Assembly (NCBI GenBank): GCA_947178245.1
Contig: CAMWXO010000029.1
Coordinates: 1-13,425, forward strand
Length of the DNA: 13,425 nt
Reading direction: 5' to 3'
DNA from: an uncultured Porphyromonadaceae bacterium
GTDB taxonomy: Bacteria; Bacteroidota; Bacteroidia; Bacteroidales; Muribaculaceae
Part shown: one piece after another, positions 6,734-13,425 of the stretch
Position numbering within the stretch: the first letter of the stretch is position 1
Layout of the letters: each line of letters starts with the position of its first letter
Notes under the pieces: generated by a model
Databases searched by the model: none
What the model saw: only the letters and a program-made list of their open reading frames with translations
Told to the model about the DNA's origin: nothing
Translations under genes and position numbers: made by a program

Positions 6734-7363
6734 ATGAGTAGCATCAAGGAATATTTTTCGTCGGTGGGCAAAGGCATTGCCAGCCTAGCGAAGGGTATGG
6801 CCGTGACAGGAAAGGAATTCGTGACCCCCAAGGTCACGGAGCAGTATCCTGAAAATCGCGCCACCCTCAAGATTGCCGATCGCTTCCGTGCTGAACTTAC
6901 ACTGGTCTATAATACCGAGGGGCGTCACAAATGTATCGCCTGCGGTATATGCCAGATGAATTGCCCCAACGGATCGATCGAACTCAAGACCAAGATGGTG
7001 GAGCTTCCCGACGGCAAGAAGAAAAAAGTGCTCGAAGACTATTATTACGATCTGGGCAGCTGCACATTCTGCATGCTCTGCGTGACAACTTGTCCTCAGG
7101 GAGCACTCGAGTTTTCAAACGATTTCGAACAGGCTGTCTTCACGCGCGCCAAACTTGTGAAGAAACTCAACTACAAACCGGAACCAACCGTGGAGGAGAT
7201 AGCTGCAGCGGCCGCCGCTCCGAAACCCAAACCCGCGATCGACCCGGAACAACTCGCCAAGATAAAGGCTGAAGCGCTTGCCAAGGCTGCCGCCAAGAAG
7301 GCAGAGAAAGAAGCCGCCGAGAAAGCGGCCGCAGGGCAGCCCGAGGGCAATGCCGAGGCATAA
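6734..7363 (+). CDS. nuoI: NADH-quinone oxidoreductase subunit I (2x[4Fe-4S]) with Ala/Lys-rich tail
   Basis: NuoI carries iron-sulfur clusters N6a and N6b, which pass electrons toward NuoB and the quinone site in complex I. Two ferredoxin motifs are visible: C67-x2-C70-x2-C73-x3-C77-P and C110-x2-C113-x2-C116-x3-C120-P, both complete. The N-terminal part with TGKEFVTPKVTEQYPENR and the CIACGICQMNCPNGS motif resemble NuoI of Bacteroides. After about residue 155 the protein continues as a low-complexity tail of Ala, Lys, Glu and Pro to residue 209, which I do not expect in a minimal NuoI and whose role is unknown. It is the first nuo gene here; nuoA, B, C/D and H, which usually precede it, are not in the window. 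nuoJ follows after 37 bases. Confidence 0.95.
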   Translation: MSSIKEYFSSVGKGIASLAKGMAVTGKEFVTPKVTEQYPENRATLKIADRFRAELTLVYNTEGRHKCIACGICQMNCPNGSIELKTKMVELPDGKKKKVLEDYYYDLGSCTFCMLCVTTCPQGALEFSNDFEQAVFTRAKLVKKLNYKPEPTVEEIAAAAAAPKPKPAIDPEQLAKIKAEALAKAAAKKAEKEAAEKAAAGQPEGNAEA

Positions 7364-7400
7364 ACAACTACAATCAAACAATCACCAACAACAATAACAA

Positions 7401-7931
7401 ATGGATTCAGTAGGAAATATCATCCTCTACTTCGTAGTGGCCATCGTAATGGTGGTGTCGGCATTCCTTGCCGTGACTACGACCAAAATCCTCCGGGCAG
7501 CGACCTATCTGCTTTTCTCGCTGCTCTGTACGGCGGTGTTCTACTTCCAGCTGGGCTACCAGTTTCTGGGAGCCGTTCAGATAGCCGTCTATGCGGGAGG
7601 CATCATGGTCCTTTTTGTGTTTGCAATCATCCTTACCCACAAGCCCAACGAGAAGAGCGCCCCTCTCCTCCCCCACCGTCAGATCACCGGCATCGCCGCA
7701 TCTGTGGCCGGTGCAGGCCTTCTTCTATTCGCACTTTTCAAAATGCCTCTCGTGAAAGGTATCTCCCTTGCTGAGGCACTTTCGAACGATAGCGCCCAGA
7801 TCACGATGTCGGATATAGGCCATGCGCTCGTGGGCAGTGAGAAATTTCAATATCTGCTTCCTTTCGAGGCAGTGAGCGTGCTTCTGCTCGCCTGCATCAT
7901 CGGAGGCGTAGTGATAGCACGTAAGCAATAA
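7401..7931 (+). CDS. nuoJ: NADH-quinone oxidoreductase subunit J
   Basis: NuoJ is a small membrane subunit near the junction of the peripheral and membrane arms, taking part in the coupling of quinone reduction to proton pumping. The 176-residue protein has about five hydrophobic helices. Its best family marker is the segment AVQIAVYAGGIMVLFVFAII, containing the conserved YAGGIMVLF core where a pi-bulge forms in known structures. The C-terminal helix has LLPFEAVSVLLLACIIGG with a conserved Glu. The length is usual for bacterial NuoJ. It lies between nuoI (37 bases) and nuoK (23 bases), the standard nuo order. Confidence 0.94.
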   Translation: MDSVGNIILYFVVAIVMVVSAFLAVTTTKILRAATYLLFSLLCTAVFYFQLGYQFLGAVQIAVYAGGIMVLFVFAIILTHKPNEKSAPLLPHRQITGIAASVAGAGLLLFALFKMPLVKGISLAEALSNDSAQITMSDIGHALVGSEKFQYLLPFEAVSVLLLACIIGGVVIARKQ

Positions 7932-7954
7932 TTCCGAAAATAAAGTTCAAGACT

Positions 7955-8266
7955 ATGGATCTAAGCATTTTATGGTATCTCGTGCCGAGCGTGCTACTCT
8001 TCGTTTTCGGAGTATACGGCTTCATCACACGCAAAAACATGATCGCGATGCTGATATCGCTTGAGCTGATGCTTAACTCAGCCGACCTCAACTTCGTGAT
8101 ATTCAACCGCTATCTCTTCCCGGGCTCGATGGAGGGCATGATGTTCACGCTCTTCGCCATCGCCATCGCCGCCGCTGAGACAGCCGTTGCCATCGCGCTG
8201 ATCATCAACATTTACCGTAGCATAGGCAACACCAATGTGACGGATATAAAAGAAATGAAATTCTAA
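7955..8266 (+). CDS. nuoK: NADH-quinone oxidoreductase subunit K
   Basis: NuoK is a three-helix membrane subunit related to MnhC/MrpC of Na+/H+ antiporters and contributes to the hydrophilic axis of complex I. The 103-residue product has three hydrophobic helices. The two key membrane glutamates are present: E37 in SLELMLNS (E. coli Glu36) and E75 in AIAAAETAVAIAL (E. coli Glu72). Residue 44 is Asp in SADLNFV where many homologues have Asn. The start at 7955 is supported by the context TTCAAGACT-ATG, identical to that of atpE. It is 15 bases from nuoL. Confidence 0.96.
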   Translation: MDLSILWYLVPSVLLFVFGVYGFITRKNMIAMLISLELMLNSADLNFVIFNRYLFPGSMEGMMFTLFAIAIAAAETAVAIALIINIYRSIGNTNVTDIKEMKF

Positions 8267-8281
8267 ACTCATCCTAAGATC

Positions 8282-10234
8282 ATGGACGTAACACTTCCAA
8301 TTCTAATCCTCGCGATCCCAATTGCGATGTTCCTCATCTTGGGAATCGGAGGCGTCGTGATGCCGCGTAAAGTTGCCGGAGTGCTCGGCATTCTCGGCAT
8401 GGGCACGTGTGCCGTGCTCGCCTATACCGTGGCATTCACATACTTCTTCAGCGGTGCGCCCGACTTCATCACAGAAGCCGGCCAGCGTCTGCAATATCAG
8501 GTGTTTGATGTCACCTGGCTTTCATTCACTGAAAAATTAGTGGTTAAACTCGGTTTCCTGCTCGACCCGATATCAGCCATGATGCTTGTGGTGATCACCA
8601 CAATCTCCTTCATGGTGCATCTTTACTCATGGGGCTATATGGAGCACGAACCCGGCTTTCAGCGCTATTATGCCTTCCTGAGCCTCTTCTCCTTCTCGAT
8701 GCTCGGCCTCGTGGTGGCCACCAACATCTTCCAGATGTATATCTTCTGGGAGCTCGTGGGTGTCAGCTCGTATCTACTTATCGGATTCTTCTATAAACTT
8801 CCGTCGGCCGTCTCAGCATCCAAGAAGGCATTCATCGTCACCCGCTTCGCCGACCTCGGCTTCCTTATCGGTATTCTCCTCCTCTCCTACTATACCAATA
8901 CGTTCAACTTCGAGGCCCTCACCTCGAATCCGGAACTCGTGATGCAGGAATGCGGCGGAGCCACCTTCATGGGAGCATCCGTCATGACATGGGCCATGGT
9001 GCTCATCTTCATGGGCGGTATGGGTAAATCAGCCATGATGCCTCTGCACATCTGGCTTCCCGACGCTATGGAAGGCCCGACCCCGGTGTCGGCACTTATA
9101 CATGCCGCCACGATGGTGGTGGCCGGTGTCTATCTCGTGGCCCGTATGTTCCCCTGCTATTGCCAGGTGCCCGCGTCGATGGACTTCGTCGGTATCGTCG
9201 GCGCTATCACGGCATTCTACGCAGCTGTCGTGGCTTGCTGCCAGATCGACATAAAGCGTGTGCTGGCATTCTCCACCATCTCGCAGATTGCATTCATGAT
9301 GGTGTCGCTCGCAGTGGCACGCGACTATGTCCCCGTAGGTGAACACTGGCATGCCCCCGGTCTGGGCTACATGGCTTCAATGTTCCATCTCTTCACCCAC
9401 GCCATGTTCAAGGCCCTTCTCTTCCTCGGAGCCGGATGCCTTATCCATGCCGTGCACTCCAACAATTATACTGCTATGGGTGGCCTCCGCAAGTATATGC
9501 CGATCACCCACTGGACGTTCCTCATCGGGTGTCTCGCCATCGCCGGCATACCTCCCTTCTCGGGCTTCTTCTCGAAAGACGAGATGCTGGCCGCCATGTA
9601 TCAGAACAGTTTCTTCTGGGGTGCATGGATGACGATGGTAGCCGGTCTGACCGCTTTCTATATGTTCCGTCTCTACTACCTTATCTTCTGGTGGGAAGAG
9701 AACGAGCACTACAAAGAGCATAAGCCTCACGACGGCCCCTGGCAGATGTCGCTTCCGCTCATCATCCTCGCACTGGTGAGCTGCGTGGCCGGCTTCATTC
9801 CCTTCGGCGAACTCGTGACTTACAATGGCGAGCCCTATCATATCCATCTTGAGATGGGAGTTGCGATCCCGAGCGTCGTAGTAGCTGTGATTGCAATAGC
9901 GCTTGCCACATGGCTCTACCGCGTCAAGAACGATAAGCCCGCGAAGATGCGCGCCGCACTTCCCACACTTTGGGAGGCTGCCCACCGCCGCTTCTACTGG
10001 GATGAGATCTACATGTTCATCACCCACAGGATCATCTTCGGCATCATCTGCCAGAGCATCGCATGGTTTGACCGCCACGTGATCGACGCCACGATGGACG
10101 GCTTCGCCAAGATCACACAGAAGTGCAGTTATTCCATCCGCGGCATGCAGAACGGACATATTCAGGCCTACGTGGCATGGTATCTCTTCGGCGCTGTGGC
10201 ACTTGCCGCCATCGCATGGCTCGCGCTCGCTTGA
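8282..10234 (+). CDS. nuoL: NADH-quinone oxidoreductase subunit L (antiporter-like)
   Basis: NuoL is the distal antiporter-like proton-pumping subunit of complex I and ends in the long lateral helix that runs along NuoM and NuoN. At 650 residues it is somewhat longer than E. coli's 613. Pump residues are all in place: E157 in FWELVGVSSYLL (helix 5), K249 in GGMGKSAMMPLHIW (helix 7), H274 in SALIHAATMV (helix 8) and K432 in FFSKDEML (helix 12). A hydrophilic stretch rich in His/Glu/Lys (WWEENEHYKEHKPHDGP) lies after the core domain. The C-terminal region, with the predicted lateral helix and a last transmembrane helix (YLFGAVALAAIAWLALA), is complete. The closely spaced neighbours nuoK and nuoM fit the standard operon order. 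Confidence 0.97.
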   Translation: MDVTLPILILAIPIAMFLILGIGGVVMPRKVAGVLGILGMGTCAVLAYTVAFTYFFSGAPDFITEAGQRLQYQVFDVTWLSFTEKLVVKLGFLLDPISAMMLVVITTISFMVHLYSWGYMEHEPGFQRYYAFLSLFSFSMLGLVVATNIFQMYIFWELVGVSSYLLIGFFYKLPSAVSASKKAFIVTRFADLGFLIGILLLSYYTNTFNFEALTSNPELVMQECGGATFMGASVMTWAMVLIFMGGMGKSAMMPLHIWLPDAMEGPTPVSALIHAATMVVAGVYLVARMFPCYCQVPASMDFVGIVGAITAFYAAVVACCQIDIKRVLAFSTISQIAFMMVSLAVARDYVPVGEHWHAPGLGYMASMFHLFTHAMFKALLFLGAGCLIHAVHSNNYTAMGGLRKYMPITHWTFLIGCLAIAGIPPFSGFFSKDEMLAAMYQNSFFWGAWMTMVAGLTAFYMFRLYYLIFWWEENEHYKEHKPHDGPWQMSLPLIILALVSCVAGFIPFGELVTYNGEPYHIHLEMGVAIPSVVVAVIAIALATWLYRVKNDKPAKMRAALPTLWEAAHRRFYWDEIYMFITHRIIFGIICQSIAWFDRHVIDATMDGFAKITQKCSYSIRGMQNGHIQAYVAWYLFGAVALAAIAWLALA

Positions 10235-10265
10235 TTTAATTCATATTGCTAAATAATATAAGACA

Positions 10266-11783
10266 ATGTTTGGAAATATCTTAATTTGGTTTGTAGTCAT
10301 CCCCATCCTGATGATGGCGGGGCTTGGCGTCTGCCGCAACAGCAGTATGAATGCCATCCGCGCCGTGATGACGGCAGGAAGCCTCGCACTTATGGTGCTC
10401 GGCATCTGGCTTACCGTTGACTTTCTTCAACTTCGCGCAGCCGGAAACGACGCCGAGATGCTCTTCACGGGCAGCTGGCTCTGGTATGCGCCCCTCAATA
10501 TCCATCTTGCCGTAGGCGTAGACGGCATCTCGGTGCTCATGCTGCTCCTTAGCTGCGTGATAGTGTTTGCCGGCACCTTCGCCTCTTGGAAGATCTCACC
10601 CCTTCCGAAGAACTTCTTCCTCTGGTTCTGCCTTCTGAGCACCGGAGTGTTCGGATTCTTCATCTCTATCGACATGTTCACTATGTTCATGTTCTATGAG
10701 GTGGCCCTTATCCCGATGTATCTGCTCATCGGCGTCTGGGGCACGGGACGTAAGGAATACAGCGCGATGAAACTTACGCTCATGCTGATGGGCGGCTCCG
10801 CTTTCCTGATGCTTGGCCTGCTCGGCATCTTCTGGCATTCAGGCACAGGTCTCGACAACTGCACATGGAATATCCTTGAGATCTCTCACAATGCTCAGAT
10901 CGACCCGTCATGGCAGCGCCTCCTCTTCTGCTTCACTTTCGTGGGCTTCGGCGTGCTGGGCGCTATGTTCCCCTTCCACACCTGGAGTCCTGACGGTCAC
11001 GCCTGTGCCCCGACAGCGGTATCAATGCTCCACGCAGGCGTACTGATGAAGCTCGGCGGCTACGGCTGCTTCCGCATCGCCATCTTCCTTCTGCCTCAGG
11101 CAGCCAACGAACTGGCTTGGATATTCATAGTGCTCACAGGCATCTCGATCGTCTACGGTGCTTTCTCTGCATGCGTGCAGACCGACCTCAAATATATCAA
11201 CGCATACTCGTCGGTGTCTCACTGCGGCATGGTGCTCTTCGCAATCCTCATGCTCAACACTACTGCTATGACCGGTGCCATACTCCAGATGCTCTCCCAC
11301 GGACTTATGACAGCACTCTTCTTCGCGCTGATCGGTATGATCTACGGACGCACCCATACCCGCGACATCAGGCAGATGGGCGGCCTCATGAAAATCATGC
11401 CTTATCTCGGAGTATGCTATATGATCGCAGGTTTCGCATCGCTCGGCCTCCCGGGTCTCTCGGGCTTCGTGGCTGAGATGACGATTTTCTTCGGATCGTT
11501 CCAGGATGCCGATACGTTCCACCGCGTGTTTGTGATCGCTGCCACTTGCTCAATCGTGATCACGGCGGTCTACATTCTGCGTGTCGTAGGCAAACTGCTC
11601 CTCGGCCCCGTGCAGGACGATCATCACCTCGCCCTCACCGACGCCACATGGTTTGAGCGCCTGAGCACCGTCACGCTGATCCTCTGCATCGCCGGCATCG
11701 GCTGCTTCCCCAACTGGATCAACGAGACCATCCAGCACTCGTTCTCTCCCATAATCGCGGCCATTCAGGCAGCGGCTCTCTGA
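10266..11783 (+). CDS. nuoM: NADH-quinone oxidoreductase subunit M (antiporter-like, helix-7 Lys absent)
   Basis: NuoM is the middle antiporter-like subunit of the complex I membrane arm. The 505-residue protein has about 14 hydrophobic helices. E145 in FYEVALIPMYLL (helix 5), K262 in GVLMKLGGYG (helix 8) and E404 in GFVAEMTIF (helix 12, normally Glu in NuoM) are present. The helix-7 lysine (E. coli Lys234, in FAVKMPVVPLHGW) is replaced: the aligned stretch here is FGVLGAMFPFHTW, with L231 at the lysine position. A histidine, H256, appears in SMLHAGVLMK, where E. coli has DLAGILLK. The frame is open throughout, so this is a real protein form and probably typical of related bacteria. The ATG at 10266 follows AAGACA. 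Confidence 0.96.
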   Translation: MFGNILIWFVVIPILMMAGLGVCRNSSMNAIRAVMTAGSLALMVLGIWLTVDFLQLRAAGNDAEMLFTGSWLWYAPLNIHLAVGVDGISVLMLLLSCVIVFAGTFASWKISPLPKNFFLWFCLLSTGVFGFFISIDMFTMFMFYEVALIPMYLLIGVWGTGRKEYSAMKLTLMLMGGSAFLMLGLLGIFWHSGTGLDNCTWNILEISHNAQIDPSWQRLLFCFTFVGFGVLGAMFPFHTWSPDGHACAPTAVSMLHAGVLMKLGGYGCFRIAIFLLPQAANELAWIFIVLTGISIVYGAFSACVQTDLKYINAYSSVSHCGMVLFAILMLNTTAMTGAILQMLSHGLMTALFFALIGMIYGRTHTRDIRQMGGLMKIMPYLGVCYMIAGFASLGLPGLSGFVAEMTIFFGSFQDADTFHRVFVIAATCSIVITAVYILRVVGKLLLGPVQDDHHLALTDATWFERLSTVTLILCIAGIGCFPNWINETIQHSFSPIIAAIQAAAL

Positions 11784-11822
11784 TAATCAACTTTACCTCA
11801 TACATAAACAATTCAGACAATA

Positions 11823-13295
11823 ATGGACTATTCACAATTTGGGTCGATGATACCCGAACTGATAGTATTGGGAATCTTCCTCATCGTGTTCCTGCTGGAC
11901 ACATTCGGAGGAGAGGGGGTAAAGAAATCGCTTACCCCTGTCACCACAGTGCTGTTCCTTCTCGGAACGGTAGGGATATGGTTCGCGCCCACTACTCTTG
12001 AACCGATTTTCGGTGGCATGTATGTCAACGACTCTGCGTGCTGCGCCATGAAATGCATCCTCAACTTAGGCGTACTGATAGTGCTTCTTCAGTCATTCAA
12101 ATGGGCCGACAGCCCTGAGATGAACGTAAGGAAAGGAGAATATCTCGAACTTCTTCTCGTCACGCTCTTCGGCATGTATCTCATGATTTCGGCCCGTCAC
12201 TTCCTGCTCTTCATCATCGGACTTGAGTCAGCATCACTTCCGATGGCAGCCATGGTGGCCTTCGACAAATACCGCTACGAAAGCCATGAGGCCGGTATCA
12301 AATACATTCTCACGGCTGTATTCAGTTCAGCCATACTGATGATGGGCCTCAGTTTCGTATATGCTTTCTCACAAGGCAGCCTCTACTTCAACGACATCGC
12401 ATTCGCCGTGACGGAAGGCGAGATGAGCGGACTCCTTATCTGCGCCCTCGCGTTCGTGATGGCAGGTATCGGATTCAAACTCTCACTCGTACCCTTCCAC
12501 CTCTGGACAGCCGACGTATATCAGGGAGCCCCGACACCCGTCACCTCCTACCTCTCGGTAATATCCAAAGGATCTGCAGCCTTCGCATTCTTCATCATCT
12601 TCGTGCACTGCTTCGGACAGGTGATGAACAACAGCTGGCAATGGATGCTCTACGCACTCATCATCCTCACAATCACGGTCGGCAACCTCTTCGCCCTTCG
12701 CCAGAAGAACATGAAGCGCTTCATGGCGTTCTCATCCGTTTCTCAGGCAGGCTACATCATGCTCGGCGTGATGTCGGGCAATGTGCTCGGCCTCTCATCG
12801 CTGATGTATTACATAGCCGTGTATGTGGTGAGCAATCTCGGCGCCTTCGCCGTTATCCAGACTATCGAAGACAATACCGGTAAACTCAACATGGATGACT
12901 ACAACGGCCTCCATAAGAGTAATCCCTGGCTGAGCGTGGCCATGACGCTTGCGATGTTCTCGCTCGCAGGTATTCCTCCCTTTGCCGGCTTCTTCAGCAA
13001 GATCTTCATCTTCAACAGCGTATGCTCCACCAACTCGATGGCACTATACATGCTTGTGCTCATCGCCCTTATCAACACAGTGATTTCGCTCTACTACTAT
13101 CTCTGCGTTGTAAAGGCAATGTGGATCAGCAACGATGACCCGGTGATCGGCTCCTTCAAGAGTTCATGTGTATCGAAGATAGGCCTCGGCATCTGCATCG
13201 CAGGCATTCTCCTCTTCGGCCTCTTCAGCCCCATCTACGACTGGATCGTAGAATCCGTTGAACTCTCTAATCCCCTACTTGCGCTTCTCAACTAA
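11823..13295 (+). CDS. nuoN: NADH-quinone oxidoreductase subunit N (antiporter-like)
   Basis: NuoN is the third antiporter-like pump module, next to NuoK in the membrane arm. The 490-residue product has about 14 hydrophobic helices and is of family length. Pump residues are present: E135 in IGLESASLPMAAMV (helix 5), K219 in GFKLSLVPFHLW (helix 7), K249 in VISKGSAAFAF (helix 8) and K393 in GFFSKIFIF (helix 12). The ADVYQGAPTPVTSYL segment is a clear NuoN marker. The ATG at 11823 follows AATTCAGACAATA. It is the last gene of the block: a hairpin terminator lies 24 bases after the stop. Confidence 0.97.
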   Translation: MDYSQFGSMIPELIVLGIFLIVFLLDTFGGEGVKKSLTPVTTVLFLLGTVGIWFAPTTLEPIFGGMYVNDSACCAMKCILNLGVLIVLLQSFKWADSPEMNVRKGEYLELLLVTLFGMYLMISARHFLLFIIGLESASLPMAAMVAFDKYRYESHEAGIKYILTAVFSSAILMMGLSFVYAFSQGSLYFNDIAFAVTEGEMSGLLICALAFVMAGIGFKLSLVPFHLWTADVYQGAPTPVTSYLSVISKGSAAFAFFIIFVHCFGQVMNNSWQWMLYALIILTITVGNLFALRQKNMKRFMAFSSVSQAGYIMLGVMSGNVLGLSSLMYYIAVYVVSNLGAFAVIQTIEDNTGKLNMDDYNGLHKSNPWLSVAMTLAMFSLAGIPPFAGFFSKIFIFNSVCSTNSMALYMLVLIALINTVISLYYYLCVVKAMWISNDDPVIGSFKSSCVSKIGLGICIAGILLFGLFSPIYDWIVESVELSNPLLALLN

Positions 13296-13319
13296 TCACT
13301 GACAATATCCAATTCAAGT

Positions 13320-13356
13320 CAAAAGCCTCCGACCCGTCATGGATCGGAGGCTTTTG
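13320..13356 (+). terminator. Intrinsic-type hairpin terminator after nuoN
   Basis: A perfect 12-base inverted repeat, AAAAGCCTCCGA (13321-13332) and TCGGAGGCTTTT (13344-13355), surrounds an 11-base loop; an outer C13320-G13356 pair extends it to 13. The GC-rich core flanked by A4 on the left and T4 on the right means it could stop transcription from both sides. The T run is short, so termination strength is uncertain. It marks the end of the atp-nuo transcription unit. Confidence 0.88.
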
Positions 13357-13384
13357 TCATCAGTATGATTGAGATGTGATTTCC

Positions 13385-13425
13385 TTAATTCAGTGCAGGC
13401 TCATCCTCATGCTGGCACTCATGGT
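13385..13425 (-). CDS. Possible 3' end of a convergent gene (cut by window)
   Basis: On the minus strand an open frame enters from the right edge and stops at TAA (13387-13385), ending with residues HECQHEDEPALN. A second minus-strand frame also stays open to a TGA at 13392-13390. The symmetric terminator just beyond would suit two converging genes. Only about 13 codons are visible, so this is a guess from layout; no function can be assigned, and the tail could equally be non-coding. Confidence 0.2.
   Translation of the reverse strand, partial: HECQHEDEPALN

Noticed and set aside
9377..10159. 260-codon open frame on the minus strand inside nuoL
   Set aside because: It is fully antisense to a conserved gene, its translation is Cys/His/Glu-rich without domain character, and long antisense frames are expected from the C/G-rich third positions here.
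1..13425. CRISPR array, insertion sequence, tRNA/rRNA, phage or defence genes
   Set aside because: No direct-repeat array, transposase motif, RNA gene or non-housekeeping gene is visible; base and codon use look even across the block.

Overview
The window is a single, tightly packed, all-plus-strand block of energy-metabolism genes: the F1Fo ATP synthase (atpD, cut by the left edge, then atpC-atpB-atpE-atpF-atpH-atpA-atpG), followed directly by six subunits of respiratory complex I (nuoI-J-K-L-M-N). A strong intrinsic-type hairpin terminator follows nuoN. Fourteen genes fill bases 1-13295. The largest non-coding gap between them is 85 bases, so no gene-free stretch exceeds 300 bases.

The organism looks like a member of the Bacteroidales with moderately high GC, perhaps a Muribaculaceae-type gut bacterium; the family is an inference from general resemblance. 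The atp order with beta and epsilon first is the Bacteroidota order. The beta subunit carries an insertion before the QMNEPPGAR motif. Epsilon lacks its C-terminal helices, and subunit a has a signal peptide and a long N-terminal domain. NuoI resembles Bacteroides NuoI. Starts are preceded by A-rich sequence rather than clear Shine-Dalgarno sites, as usual in this phylum.

Layout: 1-1509 beta and epsilon of F1; 1520-3581 the membrane sector (a, c, b); 3586-6686 the delta stalk subunit, alpha and gamma; 6734-7363 the Fe-S subunit NuoI; 7401-13295 the membrane-arm subunits NuoJ, K, L, M and N; 13320-13356 terminator; 13385-13425 possibly the tail of a convergent gene. Together the genes link quinone-reducing proton pumping (complex I) to proton-driven ATP synthesis. 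The c subunit has the residues of a proton-type, not a sodium-type, ring.

This is conserved housekeeping machinery; I found no sign of a new defence, mobile or biosynthetic system. The points worth a second look are: the nuo set starts at nuoI right behind atpG, without nuoA, B, C/D or H in between; NuoM lacks the conserved pump lysine of transmembrane helix 7; AtpA has Ile instead of Thr in its P-loop; NuoI has a long Ala/Lys tail; a perfect inverted repeat lies between atpA and atpG; and a start-codon context recurs across both gene sets.
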